Assembly: GCF_032854445.1 (NCBI RefSeq)
Contig: NC_088303.1
Location: 32,743,501-32,807,500, forward strand
Length of the DNA stretch: 64,000 nt
Source: Liolophura sinensis
Taxonomy: Eukaryota; Mollusca; Polyplacophora; Chitonida; Chitonidae
Reading direction: 5' to 3'
Below the pieces are notes generated by a model. It was given only the letters and a program-made list of their open reading frames with translations, did not search any database and was not told where the DNA came from. The translations under genes were made by a program, and so were the position numbers. Below, one piece after another: positions 1 through 11,859 of the stretch (position 1 is the stretch's first letter; each line of letters starts with the position of its first letter).

Positions 1-426
1 TCTAGAGGCCTTGTCTCTTTGCATTGTTTTAATGTGTTTGTGTATTAAAAGCCGGTTCGCAATTGCAATGTCGGCCATGAGAGTTTCAGCCATTGCTAAA
101 TACTGGCTTGGAATTATTCAGTCGCAAGACAGACGTCCTTGGTAAAACGTGCACACATTGTGTCACTGAATGATAATCAATTATGATATAATCTTAAGTG
201 GGTATCAAAGTTACACGATTTATTTGATTCTCTGGGACCTAGTTATGCCTTGTACGGCCAGTAGGTAGTGTTCATGTCACTTGTAAAGCTACGCGTAAAT
301 GATGTATTTATACAACATTAGCAGGGACGACTCTAAACTATGAGTTGAGCAAACTTCTTTTTGGATTCATGTAGTTTCTGTATACAGCCATTCATAAAGA
401 AGTTTAGGCTGGTAATAGCCAGGATA

Positions 427-427
427 T

Positions 428-482
<55 letters not shown>

Positions 483-486
483 TTTG
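427..486. repeat. (TTTA)n microsatellite
   Basis: About 15 perfect TTTA/TATT units lie directly in front of a dispersed-repeat copy. The same arrangement recurs at 42,116, so the microsatellite probably belongs to the A/T-rich edge of that repeat. Confidence 0.95.
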
Positions 487-640
487 ATTGGTGTTTTAGG
501 GTGTACTCAAGAATATTTCACTTATACGACGGCGGTCGGCATAATGGTGGGAGGAAACCGGGCAGAACCATCCGCAGGTTGCTGGAAGACCTTCCCACTT
601 ACGGCCTTAGCTAGGATAAAAACTTCTTCTCATAGTTTAC
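487..640 (+). mobile_element. Dispersed short repeat (GGTGTTTTA family), copy
   Basis: The copy starts with TTGATTGGTGTTTTAGGG, then CAAGAATATTTCACTTATAC, then GGTGGGAGGAAACCG, and runs into GCTGGAAGACCTTCCCAC. The same ordered blocks recur at 8,775 (-), 32,108 (-), 39,722, 39,861, 42,405, 43,927, 46,733 (-), 48,510, 52,420, 54,663 and 57,000. The size and the absence of an ORF suggest a SINE-like non-autonomous element. The resemblance to mollusc repeats is recalled, not searched. Confidence 0.75.
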
Positions 641-1353
641 ACATCGAAACTGGGAGGTGGAACAAACCTAACAAACTTTCTGTTGACGACGAAAGGAATG
701 TTGTTTCAAGGCGAATATCATGAACTACTTTTTTCTCCATTGTATAAAAATCATAGAGAGAAATACATTTCCCAGTATTATACTGTCAATCTAGTTAGAA
801 GAAAATTTGTTTTGAACTGCTGACTACAACTACTGTACAATAGTTACGACGCTTGGCACTGTTTCTTGACAAATCATTTAGATTAATGGAGTCTCAAAGT
901 CTTTATTAACTCGCACATAATGCATCATATGTTTCTTGACAGTTGTATTTAGATGTTAAAAATGTTGATGTCTAAAACCAGAGGGATTCATGTAATTGCC
1001 GTTAAAGTAACTGCATGTTGCTTCACCTGATTCTGTTTAAGCAATGCTGGTAGATAACGTAAAAGTTTCCACGTTTTAAGCCAGTTACATATGAATGGTT
1101 GAAATAATATCATAACTTAGATAGCCTGAAAAGAAGGCGGATTTGGCACTGTGTTCGCGTGTGTTTTACTCCCTTACGCTGATGTTTTTTTGTATTGTAA
1201 AGAAATAATGATGCTGCTCAAAATGTGTGTACTCGCGTTGTTCATGAACAGTTCTGTGAGGCCTCTTTTTATCGGCGTCTCTGTACCCATGTCTAAGTAC
1301 AATGCCGCAGTGGTTTCAGAGATTCAGAGTGGGATCAACGGGTTCAGGATATC
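641..1353. other. Intergenic, nothing recognised
   Basis: AT-rich sequence without a long ORF, RNA gene or clear repeat that I could recognise. Confidence 0.5.
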
Positions 1354-2235
1354 CTTCGCCGTCTGTTATCACTTATCTGTCAAACAGATTCGCCCCCTGT
1401 TATTACTTACCTGTCAAACAGATTCGCCGTCTGTTATTACATATCTGTCAAACAGATTCGCCCCCTGTTATTATTTACCTGTCAAACAGATTCGCCGCCT
1501 GTTATTACTTACCTGTCAAACAGATTCGCCGCCTGTTATGACTTATGTGTCAAACAGATTCGCCACCTGTTATGACTTATGTGTCAAACAGATTCGCCAC
1601 CTGTTATTACTTATCTGTCAAACAGAGTCGCCACCTGTTATTACTTACCTGTCAAACAGATTCACCGCCTGTTATGACTTATCTGTCAAACAGATTCGCC
1701 ACCTGTTATTACTTATCTGTCAAACAAATTCGCCGCCTGTTATTACTTATCTGTCAAACAGATTCGCCACCTGTTATTACATATCTGTCAAACAGATTCG
1801 CCACCTGTTATTACTTATCTGTCAAACAGATTCGCCGCTTGTTATTACTTATCTGTCAAACAGATTCGCCGCCTGTCATAACTTATCTGTCAAACAGATT
1901 CGCCGCCTGTTATTACTTACCTGTCAAACAGATTCGCCGCCTGTTATTACTTACCTGTCAAACAGATTCGCCGCTTGTTATGACTTATGTGTCAAACAGA
2001 TTCGCCACCTGTTTATTACATATCTGTCAAACAGGTTCGCCACCTGTTATTACTTACCTGTCAAACAGATTCGCCGCCTGACATGACTTTCTGTCAATCA
2101 GATTCGCCGCCTGTTATTACTTACCTGTCAAACAGATTCGCCGCCTGTTATTACTTACCTGTCAAACAGATTCGCCACCTGTAATGACTTATCTGTCAAA
2201 CAGATTTGCCGCCTGTTTTTACTTACCTGTACAGG
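1354..2235. repeat. 34-bp minisatellite, about 26 copies
   Basis: The core CTGTCAAACAGATTCGCC returns every 34 bp (for example at 1,381 and 1,415) for about 880 bp, with a few substitutions per unit. Because 34 is not a multiple of 3, the long ORFs here (for example 1,151-2,086) simply read the unit through all frames; I do not call them genes. Each unit contains the imperfect palindrome CTGTCAAACAG. Confidence 0.95.
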
Positions 2236-2593
2236 TGTTCCATCACGCTGTTGTAAATACTGTCTTAACGATCCTGAAATGAAATCATAAACTATAAATA
2301 TAACAATCGCTATGGAAATGCTATAATTACTCAAAAGTCTACAGTTGTATTGTCATTATGTATTATCATTTATATATCACGCTTGGCAAAAGATATATTT
2401 GGACGACAGTCAGAATAAACCTCTGGCTGAGGTAAATTGACAAAAGGCCGTATTTCACCAGTTGTGTGTGGCAACTTGCCAGCTATCACACTGTCGTCCC
2501 AGCTCTGGTTATACTCTTTATGCTGTATGTCTGCAGTTATATTGTAGCAAGTTATTACATCCTGGTTTATGGGATGGAGTAATATTATATACG

Positions 2594-2680
2594 TGGAAGC
2601 CAGCATGACCTGAAATTAAACTCACAGCGATCGCATTGATGAGACTCCTGAGTTATTATGCTGTGCTGGGAACCTTAGTT
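2594..2680 (+). mobile_element. Dispersed short repeat, 3' tail fragment
   Basis: GAAGCCAGCATGACCTG, then AACTCACAGCGATCGCATTG and GAGACTCCTGAGTTATTATG match the distal blocks of the dispersed repeat seen in full at 42,405-42,620. The front part of the element is absent. Confidence 0.5.
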
Positions 2681-5600
2681 AATTTAAACAGCCGCTCTCT
2701 TGTACATAGGGTTGAACAATAACAGGTGTGGTGGACCGTGATAGACCATGCAGAACGTGTTCAGTACGTACATCTATGGTAACTTTTTCAGAGGAAATGT
2801 GGACAAGCACTCGTGGGCTTTAAAAACGCCAGTATATAATGATAACAATATAATGCGTAGTTTTTCTTTGTCATAGTGTCTAGTCCTAAATAAGGAATAA
2901 TTTCTTATACTCTAAGTTGTAACCGGGTCACTGTGATTTTCGTCACCTAAAAACCTGACTGCCGAATAAGTGAATAATTCTTGAACAGAAAGTTTCACGA
3001 TAGGTCAATCATTCCTCTATAGAATTATGTTCTCGCTCCAGTCTATATCGACCCATAACCTCTCTGACACAAGTTCGAATCCACATCTCACGGGTTCGGC
3101 TGCACGTGCATATACATGTATGTAACTCTCATTTGAGTCGCATAGCCACAAGAGTTACAATGCGAAACTTTCTAATGTGTTGCAATGGTCGAAGAAGCAT
3201 ATTTTTCGCGTCATTTCTTTAAACATAAGCAACGCCTGCACCCACAACTGTCAATGGTAGTTGTAAACTGTTTCCGATCACTAATACCGCGAAGAGAAAT
3301 CATTATTTTAGGTTTCTGAAAGTTTTCACACTCTTCTTTTACCCCAGACTTTTGTGAACAGTTACTGCCAAAGGCTTCATTTTAGGCAAGGTGCCAGACT
3401 GAAATACAACACTTTGGCGCGGAGGCGGAGTAAAATAGCCTTCGACTCATTCGATGTTTCGGTTTGTAACTCTCATGGCTGCGCCAGTCGAATCAGAGTT
3501 TCTTGTTTGCAACTAGATTGGCTGTAGCTTTAAGGCATAAGGTATATCTTGCGAACGCTATAGGCTCTTGTATTTTCCCCATTCACAAACCTGTGTGTGT
3601 GCGCATGGAAGAAAGATTCTTAAAACGTGAATGTATGCCTTTTTACGTACGGTAGTGTTTATCAAATCCTTCTGTCATACGACGAAGACGAATCATTAGA
3701 TATATGTACATATACTGTGCCCTCTTGTTTCAGGGCGGGTCCATGACGCTAAAGGGCTGCCGAAGACACTAGGCATGACACCCCACCCAATCACAGTATA
3801 CTGACAACGGGACAACCAGCCCCGTTTCCCTGCTCTAACCTACTGGTGCTGAGCCCCAAGCGAGACAGCAGCAAGTACCATTTTTAAACGAGTCATGTAA
3901 GTTCCATTTTTGAAAATGAAAATTACATTATGAGTTAAATAAATTTTATATAATGGGTCACAAATTACATATCCTGTTTATTCCATAATATATTTTGAGC
4001 GGATTTAATATTTGACACTTGAAAGATAAGACAACGTCTGTTTGTATTGACAAGAACGTAAATAAGATGCCTGCTGACATCGAATTGCGTGAAACGGTTT
4101 GGACAAATTCATACTCTCCCGCTTTACAGTATAGTTCTAGAAAACATTGAGGGATCTGTGGTTTCCGTTGACAGAATACGCGACACAATCCATTAGCAGG
4201 GCATATGCGACAAGGGGATCAAATATAGTATTAGAATTGTTTCTCGATGTTGTCAGCACTCCAAACCAGGTATTTATCGGAACACTCGGAATACACTGGG
4301 AACACATTCGCTTGGGACTTAGAGACAAAGAAAATACTAAATTGAAATACGTATGACACAAAAAACCATTAAAAACTGTCCAGGAAAATAGCTGGATTTA
4401 TTCTTTTTACAGTTTGTTTAATGCATTGGAATATTTTATTCTATGGTGGCTTTTTCTGACCACAATGGAACCAGTGACGTCATATAAGCTTTTTGCGACT
4501 GAACAATATACATATAGATCTATGAATGCATTTTATGATTTGACCTTAAAACGAAGTATTTCAGGCAAAAAGTATATCTATGACGAAACCTATACCTCCT
4601 GGGTCAATTCAGGCCACCGTAGAATCTGATTTTTACTCTTAATTTTACTTGGTTAGAAAAATTCCAATACAGTAAACCCAGCTATTTTTCTGGAGATTTT
4701 TTTAAATTGCCTTTTCACTGACATATACTTCGTTTTAGAGGGAACTTTGCCTTGAAATGATTAATAAAACAGTGTCTACGATCTTTCTCTATTTTGGTTC
4801 CTTCTTGGACTCTTCCCTGTCATCGTACACGGACAAGAGATCACAGTCGTTTCAGGAAGCTGATTAATTTCGTGACATGGAAGTCTGATAAGGAGAAACG
4901 TTCTTGTCGTTGACGCATGATCATCGAACTTGTGTTTGTGGAAGCTTGCTTTACAGTGTCAAGCGCATAATTTTATGCACTGGCACAACAATCATTGCCA
5001 GTTTTATCTTGTTTTGCAAAGCTGAAATTTATACCAGTGGTTCTGGTGTATTTTTGGCTCGTCAACAGACACTGTCGGTAAAAGTGGCCCGGGGTGCCTA
5101 TCAATGAAAATTCTGGTGACCAATCAGAACTTTGTATTATTCTCATAGTGTACGGGGATGATATCGAAATTTTGCATAACTGTTGATATTTCACTGACAC
5201 TGACAAATTGTGGAATTTATTTCAATTTTTAATTATTTTTTTCACTGAGATTTAACGTCATATAGAATATTCAACCCAGTGAAGGAAGTCAGGTTTGTAG
5301 GTGTGGAGATATTGCATTTGCTATAAGTATAACCTCTAAATCGTTAGGTGGTAATATCCACTGTTTTTTTTTTTTTTTTTTTCATTTTTATTTTATTTTA
5401 TTTTCTAATTTTTTGGTAGTAATTCTTGAAGGGGATTTAAATCAAATCAACACTTTGAAAACGTTGTGTCTTGCATTATTTATTTCTTTATTTAATAGAT
5501 GATATTGTAATTGTTAGGATTAGAATTATTGTGTGTTTATAGCAAAGACGGGCAGTCAAACATTAACTCAGCAATGTTTTAGGGAAGGAGAAAGATTTGA

Positions 5601-6188
5601 AGCAGTGCCCCTTAACTTTAGAGCATATTTCGTCACGTGACCTGTCTGCCATGTTTGATTGTTTGAATGTGTTCATATTTGATATGCATGATCTCCAATC
5701 TAAGGCCAAAAATTATAATGCTTTTTTTTATATTTCCTTGATAGATGTAAATATGTCCGAAACGTATTTTTGTATGCTCTTTTCTTGCAACCAGTGCATA
5801 CAAAGTTACATCAAAACTATCCTGTCTGAAGTATTTGGTTATGCTGATTCCAAATTTGCAATTAAACCTGAACGGAAACTAGTGGTTTTCACCAGAAATG
5901 GAAAAAATCCAATGAAACTCAAACTGATAATGGATTTTTCGATATTCAGCAAATGAAAGGTTGATTTATATGTAAAATACCAGCCCAAGACTATTGGTAA
6001 CCTTCGCGTATCTGTAAAATACATAGTTTTTCATTTTATTTTTGGATATTCATCATTTTGAAGACATCAAATTTTGCACCTTATCGTGTAAACCTGAGAG
6101 ACCTGTTCCAAATTGTTGTTCGTGAACTGGCTTTGCCAGCTTGGACTCGGCTTCGCTGCTAGACCTGTCTGTACTTGTGTTCACAATG
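2681..6188. other. Intergenic, no gene recognised
   Basis: ORFs here are short (up to 119 codons at 5,597-5,956), with no family motif and no convincing splice context. A T-rich tract lies at about 5,365-5,420. A possible tRNA B-box-like string (AAGTTCGAATCC) occurs near 3,071 without a recognisable A box. Confidence 0.5.
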
Positions 6189-6560
6189 ACGGTCTATTCA
6201 GGACATGGCGCAGTTCATCATTGACATATTTCTTTGCACCTAATACCCATTTTCCACAAGCCGACGGCCACTGTTAAATTCTACTCACATGTTTTCTAGT
6301 CTACCCTGGAGCAAACTTATATGAACCTCTAACGGTCTATTCAGGACATAGCGCAGTTCATCATTGACATTTTTCTTTGCACCTAATACCCATTTCCCAA
6401 AAGCCGACGCCCACAGTTATATTCTACTTATTTTTTCCAGTCTGTCCTGGCCCCAGCTGCTTTTAATCCTGAGGATCTGTTAAGGTCAAGACTCATCATT
6501 GACACTTTTCCTTGCACAAAATGCCCTTTTTCCACAAGCGGACGCCCACAATTCTATAGC
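6189..6560. repeat. Three diverged tandem copies of a ~143-bp unit
   Basis: ACGGTCTATTCAGGACAT begins at 6,189 and again at 6,332. Both are followed by CATCATTGACAT, TTTGCACCTAATACCCAT and an AAGCCGACG block. A third, shorter copy from about 6,469 keeps CATCATTGACAC, TTGCACAAAATGCCC and AAGCGGACGCCCAC. Confidence 0.85.
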
Positions 6561-7439
6561 ATAATGCTCGACATGCATGCCTGTACATTGTGTGATATTC
6601 TCATCACAGTAAGATAGTAACCCCGCCTTTTACTTTCTTTAGGTGTACCTCCGTGTCATTTGAGGGGGGATACAACTCACTTTTCTCGTGGAAAGCAATA
6701 AAAATTCTGTTGAAACATATCGTTTTTTATGATCGTCTGTTTATTTGATGGTTGCTTGTTCATGCTGTACTCAAGAATTGTCGGTGCAACTCCAACATTT
6801 ACCAAAATGTGTCTTATCATTCATTTCTCCAAACTGATAACGCCACAACTGGGTTTAATTAACTGGAGCTGTTATCTCCCACTTATCATTTTGGGCACGA
6901 TCCATTTGGAGCTTTCAATTTGCTTTTAGTATAATTCTGCGATGTCGTCTTCAAGGATTGTCGACCTTCTTAATTCATGTTATTTCAAAGTTAAATTGAC
7001 GCCATTTTCAATAGAGATGCTAGCTTTGGAGTGGTTTATGATGCTATGTGCTTTGTAACGGCACTGCACGTTTAATTGTGTGTATATCAATCGAATTTCA
7101 AAGCCAATATCACGGTATCCAAAGGTCAAATACTGATTTCACGTACATAAACAAAAACTTTTGTGTAGGGCTTACAGTAATATGCTGTGTAAAGGTCATA
7201 GCACTTGTTACTGAATAATTATGACGTCAACCGAGGCAATGAAATCTTCGCGTGGAAACAAAGTTTGTGAGTTATGATTTAGAAAAAGTATTCTAACTAC
7301 ATTTTCCTTGCAATATTGTGGACGTCCAACACATCAATGTGCAGAACTTGTCGAGTTACGTGTGCACTGACTGTATGTAACGAAGTGGTCATGAGTGATT
7401 TTAAAGAGAGCTGACCATAGGCGACAAGTTAAAAGAAAC
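6561..7439. other. Intergenic, nothing recognised
   Basis: No ORF above 70 codons with a recognisable motif, and no clear repeat. Confidence 0.5.
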
Positions 7440-8300
7440 GGACTACATAGACTCTGTCTGAATTCTAACCGGTCTATGAAGAACACAATTCATGTAAGAC
7501 TGAGGGCTTACATATACCCACTACCTGTCAAATATCGGCCTCAGTGGCCATTCATCTCAAAACAGGGCTTTAACTGTTCATATTTTAGGCCTGTTCCTGA
7601 CATATAGATCTCAGCTAATACAAAAACATTAACTGAATCTGGAAATCATCTATATGAAGAAATTAGACTGAATTCAGGCAAAAACGGAATCATGCAAAGA
7701 TAAGCAGTTTTCAAAGATAACGGAAAGGCGCAAGGAATGATTTAGGCGAATGAATTAAATCAGTATGCAAATCGTCAATTAGGCTATAGTTCATAAGCTG
7801 ACCATCGTTAATCCAAATGCGTATCTCAGTAGCTCTTTGAATGCAACAATCTATGCAACGTGGCGATTTATTTCAACACGAGGAATACACGATATAAGCG
7901 AACTTAGACATGATTATAAAGGAGAGTGCCAGAAATTCTGGGAACTGTGACATCCCGCATTAATCGGCCGCGTAGTTCACTCAGGCCCCCTGACAAGTAA
8001 AATATTTTACCCACCGATAAAGTATTAAACAGGCCGACGGGCCAAACAACCAACCGATAGACTCTTAAACCCACCGACCGACAGATTGACTAACAGACTA
8101 TTAAACAGACCTACCGACGAACTAATTGTCGCAGGTAAATACTTACCAAAGTTGACAGATAGGTAGACCAGCAAACACAGCCCGAAAACTATCGTGCCGA
8201 CTTTTCGACCCCTGGTGAGATGGGGTCCCACACGCGGACACACCCTGATCATCTTTGCTTCCGTTACATAAACAACTCATCAATGTTAACGAGCTGTTCA
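7440..8300. repeat. Segmental duplication, copy A
   Basis: Blocks here recur in the same order at 8,530-10,830: CTGTCTGAATTCTAACCGG with the TTCATATTTTAG block (7,457-7,595 versus 8,545-8,670), ATATGAAGAAATTAG (7,652 versus 9,538), CAACGTGGCGAT (7,856 versus 9,688), the GACCGACAGA-type low-complexity stretch, and finally the signal-anchor exon (8,147-8,252 versus 10,672-10,774). Confidence 0.75.
8147..8252 (-). CDS. First coding exon with signal anchor (copy A)
   Basis: An ATG at 8,252 opens a 35-codon exon that ends in phase 1 at the donor GTAAGT (8,146 downwards). The peptide has a basic stretch (LTRGRKV) and then a hydrophobic segment (TIVFGLCLLVYLSVNF), the layout of a type II signal anchor or uncleaved signal peptide. 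Copy B (10,672-10,774) has the same start, donor and phase and differs by exactly one codon inside the exon, so protein coding has probably been conserved. Later exons must lie at lower coordinates or beyond the left edge; I did not find them. Family unknown. Type II Golgi enzymes often begin this way, but that is only a possibility. Confidence 0.5.
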
Positions 8301-8774
8301 CTGTGCAAGAGGAAAAAAAAAACAATTTCGGAAAACCTTCCGCGAACGTGAGGTGTAGGTTGTTGTGCCCGAAACTATACAGCTTTGGAATAAAAGGCGT
8401 GGGGCCTCGCCCTTCACGGCTTGAATCATGTTAATTCGTAACTCCATCGACCTCCTTCACATTCGCTCCACCGCTCTTCCACAACCACACCCTGTCGTCT
8501 CAAATATTACTGTATAAAGCACAAAAAATACACATGCCTGTCTGTATTCTAAACTGAATATGAAGAATAAAGGCTTTGTACGACTGAAGGCTCGCTTATA
8601 CCCAGCGTCAGTCGGCGGGCTTTCTTCTCAGTGCAAAACAGAGCTTTACCGTTTCATATTTTAGCACTATGCCCCACATAGAGATCTTGGTTCTGCTCCA
8701 GCGAATTAAGATGTCATTGTAAGAAATTTCAAGAATTTTTTTTTAAATTTTATTTTGACATTTTTAACCGCTTT

Positions 8775-8925
8775 CTGTCAGTTTGTGGATTTACCTCAAA
8801 CCCCGTTTTTTCCCCGGGGCTCTAACCGGTTTCCTCCTACCATCAAGCTGCTCGTCATCATATATATGTCAAATATTCTTGAGTACGGTGAAAAATACCA
8901 ATGAAATAAATAAATCAAAATCCGT
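8775..8925 (-). mobile_element. Dispersed short repeat, minus-strand fragment
   Basis: CTAACCGGTTTCCTCCTACC and ATATTCTTGAGTACGGTG followed by AATAAATAAAT are the reverse complement of the family's GGAGGAAACCGG and GTACTCAAGAATAT blocks with the TTTA edge. Confidence 0.65.
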
Positions 8926-10285
8926 TGGCTCTTGGTTGTGTCCTTTGGCATTCGTTACTGACGCAACATGTAGACACCTGCCGTCTTTGGTTCGTGGTAA
9001 CAGTGCAAACAGCGTAAATATGTGCCGAAAAGACGGAATTTTTCAAGTTTATACCCACGAATATTATCCATCACACACAAGGTCCAGTGTACAGGAATGT
9101 CCTAAGTTTTAAGGTATTTTTTGTCATGTAAGGCGAGTTAGGCCGTGCAAAAATCTATAGGTGTCACGGCTATGTGCTCCACTTTACAAGGCGGAGAAAC
9201 ACGATTCATATCACGTTCTGCAGGTGACTTCGGTTACATTCGGCTCAAGAGCAAAGCGCACTTGAAAATGCCTTGTACGTCACCAAAAAAACTCATTGGT
9301 ACAGTTTTTATATTTCTCGCTTGAATATATGTACTAAAGTGTCCATTGTCAGTGAATTTTTCATTCATGGCATTTTCACTGAAGCAACACTTTAATACAA
9401 AAAATATTTATTGAATCTAGGCGTCAAAACAGACGTACAGTTAAACCATAAAGGATGATGGACGTTCAGCGTGAATAATCGCAAGATCAATTTGCGAAAC
9501 AACGTTCAACACAAACCATCAAACAACTAGAAAAGTATATGAAGAAATTAGGATGGATTCGTACAAAGTGAAGCAGTTAACGGTCTGCAAAGGTGGCGGA
9601 AAGTTGCAAGGAAGGCTCTGAGCATCTTAAATCAAAATATACATCGCAGTTGCATGCACTTCGAATGCGAACTGTCCATATATCCAACGTGGCGATCTAC
9701 TTCAAGACGCTGAATACAAGGCTCCTAGCCCCGGGATAAGCGGAATTAGACTCAGTTATAAAGCAGAATGTCAGAGATTCTGGAGACTGCGATATCCCAC
9801 AAGAAGTCGACCGCGTAGGCCACATCACAAGCGAAATATATTACGGACCGACCGATGGAACGATAGTCTATTAAACAGAACGGCTGACTGGCAGACCGAC
9901 CGATAGGCCATTAAACAGACGAAGCGACCGATAGACTACACAGCAAAAAACTGCTAGGCATATACATGTTAAAATAAAAACGGCTATTTGACCACTCTAG
10001 TAGACATGTCAACATTTTTCTATAAAATACCAATGTTTTGGAGAAAACGTTGAAATGATTTACTGAAAACGTCAATGTTATAAAAATGATGTCAACCTAT
10101 GTTTCAAGATACATGTAACTCCGTTCTGGATGAGAGGTCTGTGTTCAAATGAAAACTGCAAACTGTGTGTGTTTTTTTGGATACATGCCATGCGTCGTTA
10201 ATATTTGCAGTGTATTAAACCGAACGACAGACTGATAAGCCATTAAATTACAGATTGACCGACCACTAGATATACTATTACACTG

Positions 10286-10536
10286 AAAAAAATAATCTGT
10301 TAAATTTAACAGAAAGTCTGTTGTCTGAGTGATGGTAGAATGTATTTTTCTATTGCGCAGCAGATTATTCTGTGAAATATTTCACGCATATGCTATTAAT
10401 TCAACATAAATATTCCATTAGACTAACAAGATATTGTGTTTAATGCGACAGAATATTGCGTTATAATAAGGGAATACATTCTAGCATCACTCAGACATTT
10501 AAGAGACTTTCAGCTAAAATTAACAGATTATTTTTT
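10286..10536. mobile_element. Palindromic MITE (AATCTGTTAA family), copy 1
   Basis: About 70 bp at each end form a terminal inverted repeat: AAAAAATAATCTGTTAA at the left and its complement TTAACAGATTATTTTTT at the right, both followed inwards by GAAAGTCT, TCTGAGTGATG and TAGAATGTATT. There is no coding capacity. Related copies lie at 32,500 and 45,961. I could not fix a target duplication. Confidence 0.8.
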
Positions 10537-10671
10537 GACCGATCGATAGACTATTAAACCGACCGACCGATCGACCGATAGGCCAATAAGCTATTAAACA
10601 GACAGTCCGATAAGTCGATAGACTATTAAACACACAGACAGAGCGGCTTAATGTCGCAGTTAGAAACTTAC

Positions 10672-10774
10672 CAATGTTGATAGCTAGGCAGACCAGCAAA
10701 CACAGCCCGAAAACTATCGTGACTTTTCGACCCAAGGTGAGGTGAGGTCCCATGCGCGGACACCCCCGAACCAT
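10672..10774 (-). CDS. First coding exon with signal anchor (copy B)
   Basis: An ATG at 10,774 opens 34 codons plus one base, ending at the donor GTAAGT (10,671 downwards). The peptide begins MVRGCPRMGPHL and continues with a basic LGRKV stretch and the hydrophobic TIVFGLCLLVCLAINI. It is the paralogue of the exon at 8,147-8,252, with the same context before the ATG (GAAGCAAAG), the same splice phase and one codon fewer. It is either an alternative first exon of the same gene or the start of a tandem paralogue. No function can be assigned. Confidence 0.5.
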
Positions 10775-11159
10775 CTTTGCTTCTATTACATTAACAGCTC
10801 GTCAACAGACTTAAACGTGACGTTAAACAGCGTTTGGGATAAGATGCTTTCCTGTGAAGTTTTTGACACTCTTCACACGAGAATAGGCCTACATCGTGAC
10901 CACCGATTATAAAACACATTCGTACCTATGTAGGACTGACTTGACTAATGTGCCAGAATCACTGTGTTGGAATCGACACTTGGCAAGAATCTGTGTGACA
11001 ATAATCTGGCTGATGTGTTCGACCATTCAGCACAAAATTCGTACCCCGTCATGCACCAATTCCTAAGCCGCAAAATTTTATAAGGGCACAGGGGTAACTT
11101 CACCTTCTTCACACTACACCAGACAGGAACAAAACTCTCTTTACAGTGTTATAAGAGTG

Positions 11160-11165
11160 GTATAC
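11160..11165. repeat. Left target-site duplication of the Polinton
   Basis: GTATAC directly precedes the element end AGAGTATAGG, and the same 6 bp follow the right end at 26,172-26,177. Six bp is the known Polinton duplication length. The sequence is palindromic, so it could also be read as an outward extension of the inverted repeat. Confidence 0.7.
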
Positions 11166-11199
11166 AGAGTATAGGTTCTGGCGCACACCCCCCCCCCTT
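11166..11199. repeat. Left terminal inverted repeat of the Polinton
   Basis: The first 21 bp are a perfect inverted match to 26,151-26,171; a mismatch and a C tract (10 C) ending in TT follow, matching a 14-G tract at the right end. Further inwards I see no similarity, so the repeat is only about 34 bp, short for this class. Confidence 0.85.
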
Positions 11200-11308
11200 C
11201 CCCTTGCGTGTCTTGTTTGATAAGATCCAGTATTTTTAGGAGGATTGGAGATATTTTGTTTATGTGGAAAAGTCCTTCCAATTTAGCCAATGTTTCGTGG
11301 GTCGTGGG

Positions 11309-11440
11309 ATATAGCTCAGTCGGCTGACAGAGGTGGGAAAGGCGCTGTGTGTAAGGGGTGTATTCATATACTACATTTACAAGGGGATGTTTGCTAGCTC
11401 AAATCCGGATTTGGTGTCCTGTATATGTAGTATATGAATG
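11309..11440 (+). repeat. tRNA-like sequence split by an inverted repeat
   Basis: ATATAGCTCAGTCGGC resembles a tRNA A box, and TAGCTCAAATCCGG about 100 bp downstream resembles a B box. Between and after them, 15-bp arms ATTCATATACTACAT (11,362-11,376) and its complement (11,425-11,439) form an inverted repeat. This is possibly a SINE head or tRNA pseudogene inserted in the left end of the Polinton. It is not a functional tRNA as read. Confidence 0.4.
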
Positions 11441-11578
11441 CGTTACCTGCATATGGCGCCGGGCTCTACGCACTTCTAAGGAATCTCTGCAACTTTCGAC
11501 AGTTTCGGAGGCAGAGAGACCTTACCAAGGGGTGTTGTAGATGGCCCAAAGGTAGTGGGATGTGTCAGCGCCAATTAA

Positions 11579-11632
11579 CCCCCCTAACGGTGGGTCGCTA
11601 GCGCAAAAAATCCGGAGCCCGCCGTTAGGGTG
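11579..11632. repeat. Hairpin inverted repeat
   Basis: CCCCTAACGGTGGG pairs with CCCGCCGTTAGGG about 25 bp downstream, giving a GC-rich stem with one G.T-type mismatch. It lies in the non-coding left part of the Polinton. Confidence 0.6.
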
Positions 11633-11705
11633 GTGATTAATTGGTAAGCCAGGCCTTTTGCTTTTTTGGACCATGGGTTCGAGCCCCACACTGGGCAGAT
11701 TTTTT
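11628..11705 (+). repeat. tRNA-like (SINE head?) sequence
   Basis: GGTGATTAATTGGTAAGCC followed by a perfect B-box-like GGGTTCGAGCCCC and then CACTGGGCAG and a T tract. The spacing is tRNA-like, but no cloverleaf was verified. Confidence 0.35.
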
Positions 11706-11859
11706 TTTACCCCCGGGCACCAGGCTAGCCAGACACCCGTCCACCCGTCCAACTGGACGGGCAATCCAGCCAAAAGGGGTATTTTTGACGGGCAAAATTT
11801 TGAATCAACATTTTTTTTACGGCAAGTCCCAGCCCACAGACCAGTACACTGTTTCAAAG

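Larger units (their letters stand above)
8530..10830. repeat. Segmental duplication, copy B (with insertions)
   Basis: Counterpart of 7,440-8,300, stretched to about 2.3 kb by insertions: a dispersed-repeat fragment at 8,775-8,925, unmatched sequence to about 9,440, and a palindromic MITE at 10,286-10,536. The Polinton lies only about 340 bp beyond its end. Confidence 0.7.

Noticed and set aside
1151-2086. 311-codon ORF with Leu/Cys/Thr-rich repeats
   Set aside because: It reads the 34-bp minisatellite; all three frames look alike because the period is not a multiple of three.
2370-2606. 78-codon minus ORF that could be an exon
   Set aside because: Its 5' end runs into a dispersed-repeat tail, the phase does not fit the signal-anchor exons, and no family motif is visible.
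11309-11420. Functional tRNA gene
   Set aside because: Box-like words are present, but the spacing is far too long and interrupted by an inverted repeat.
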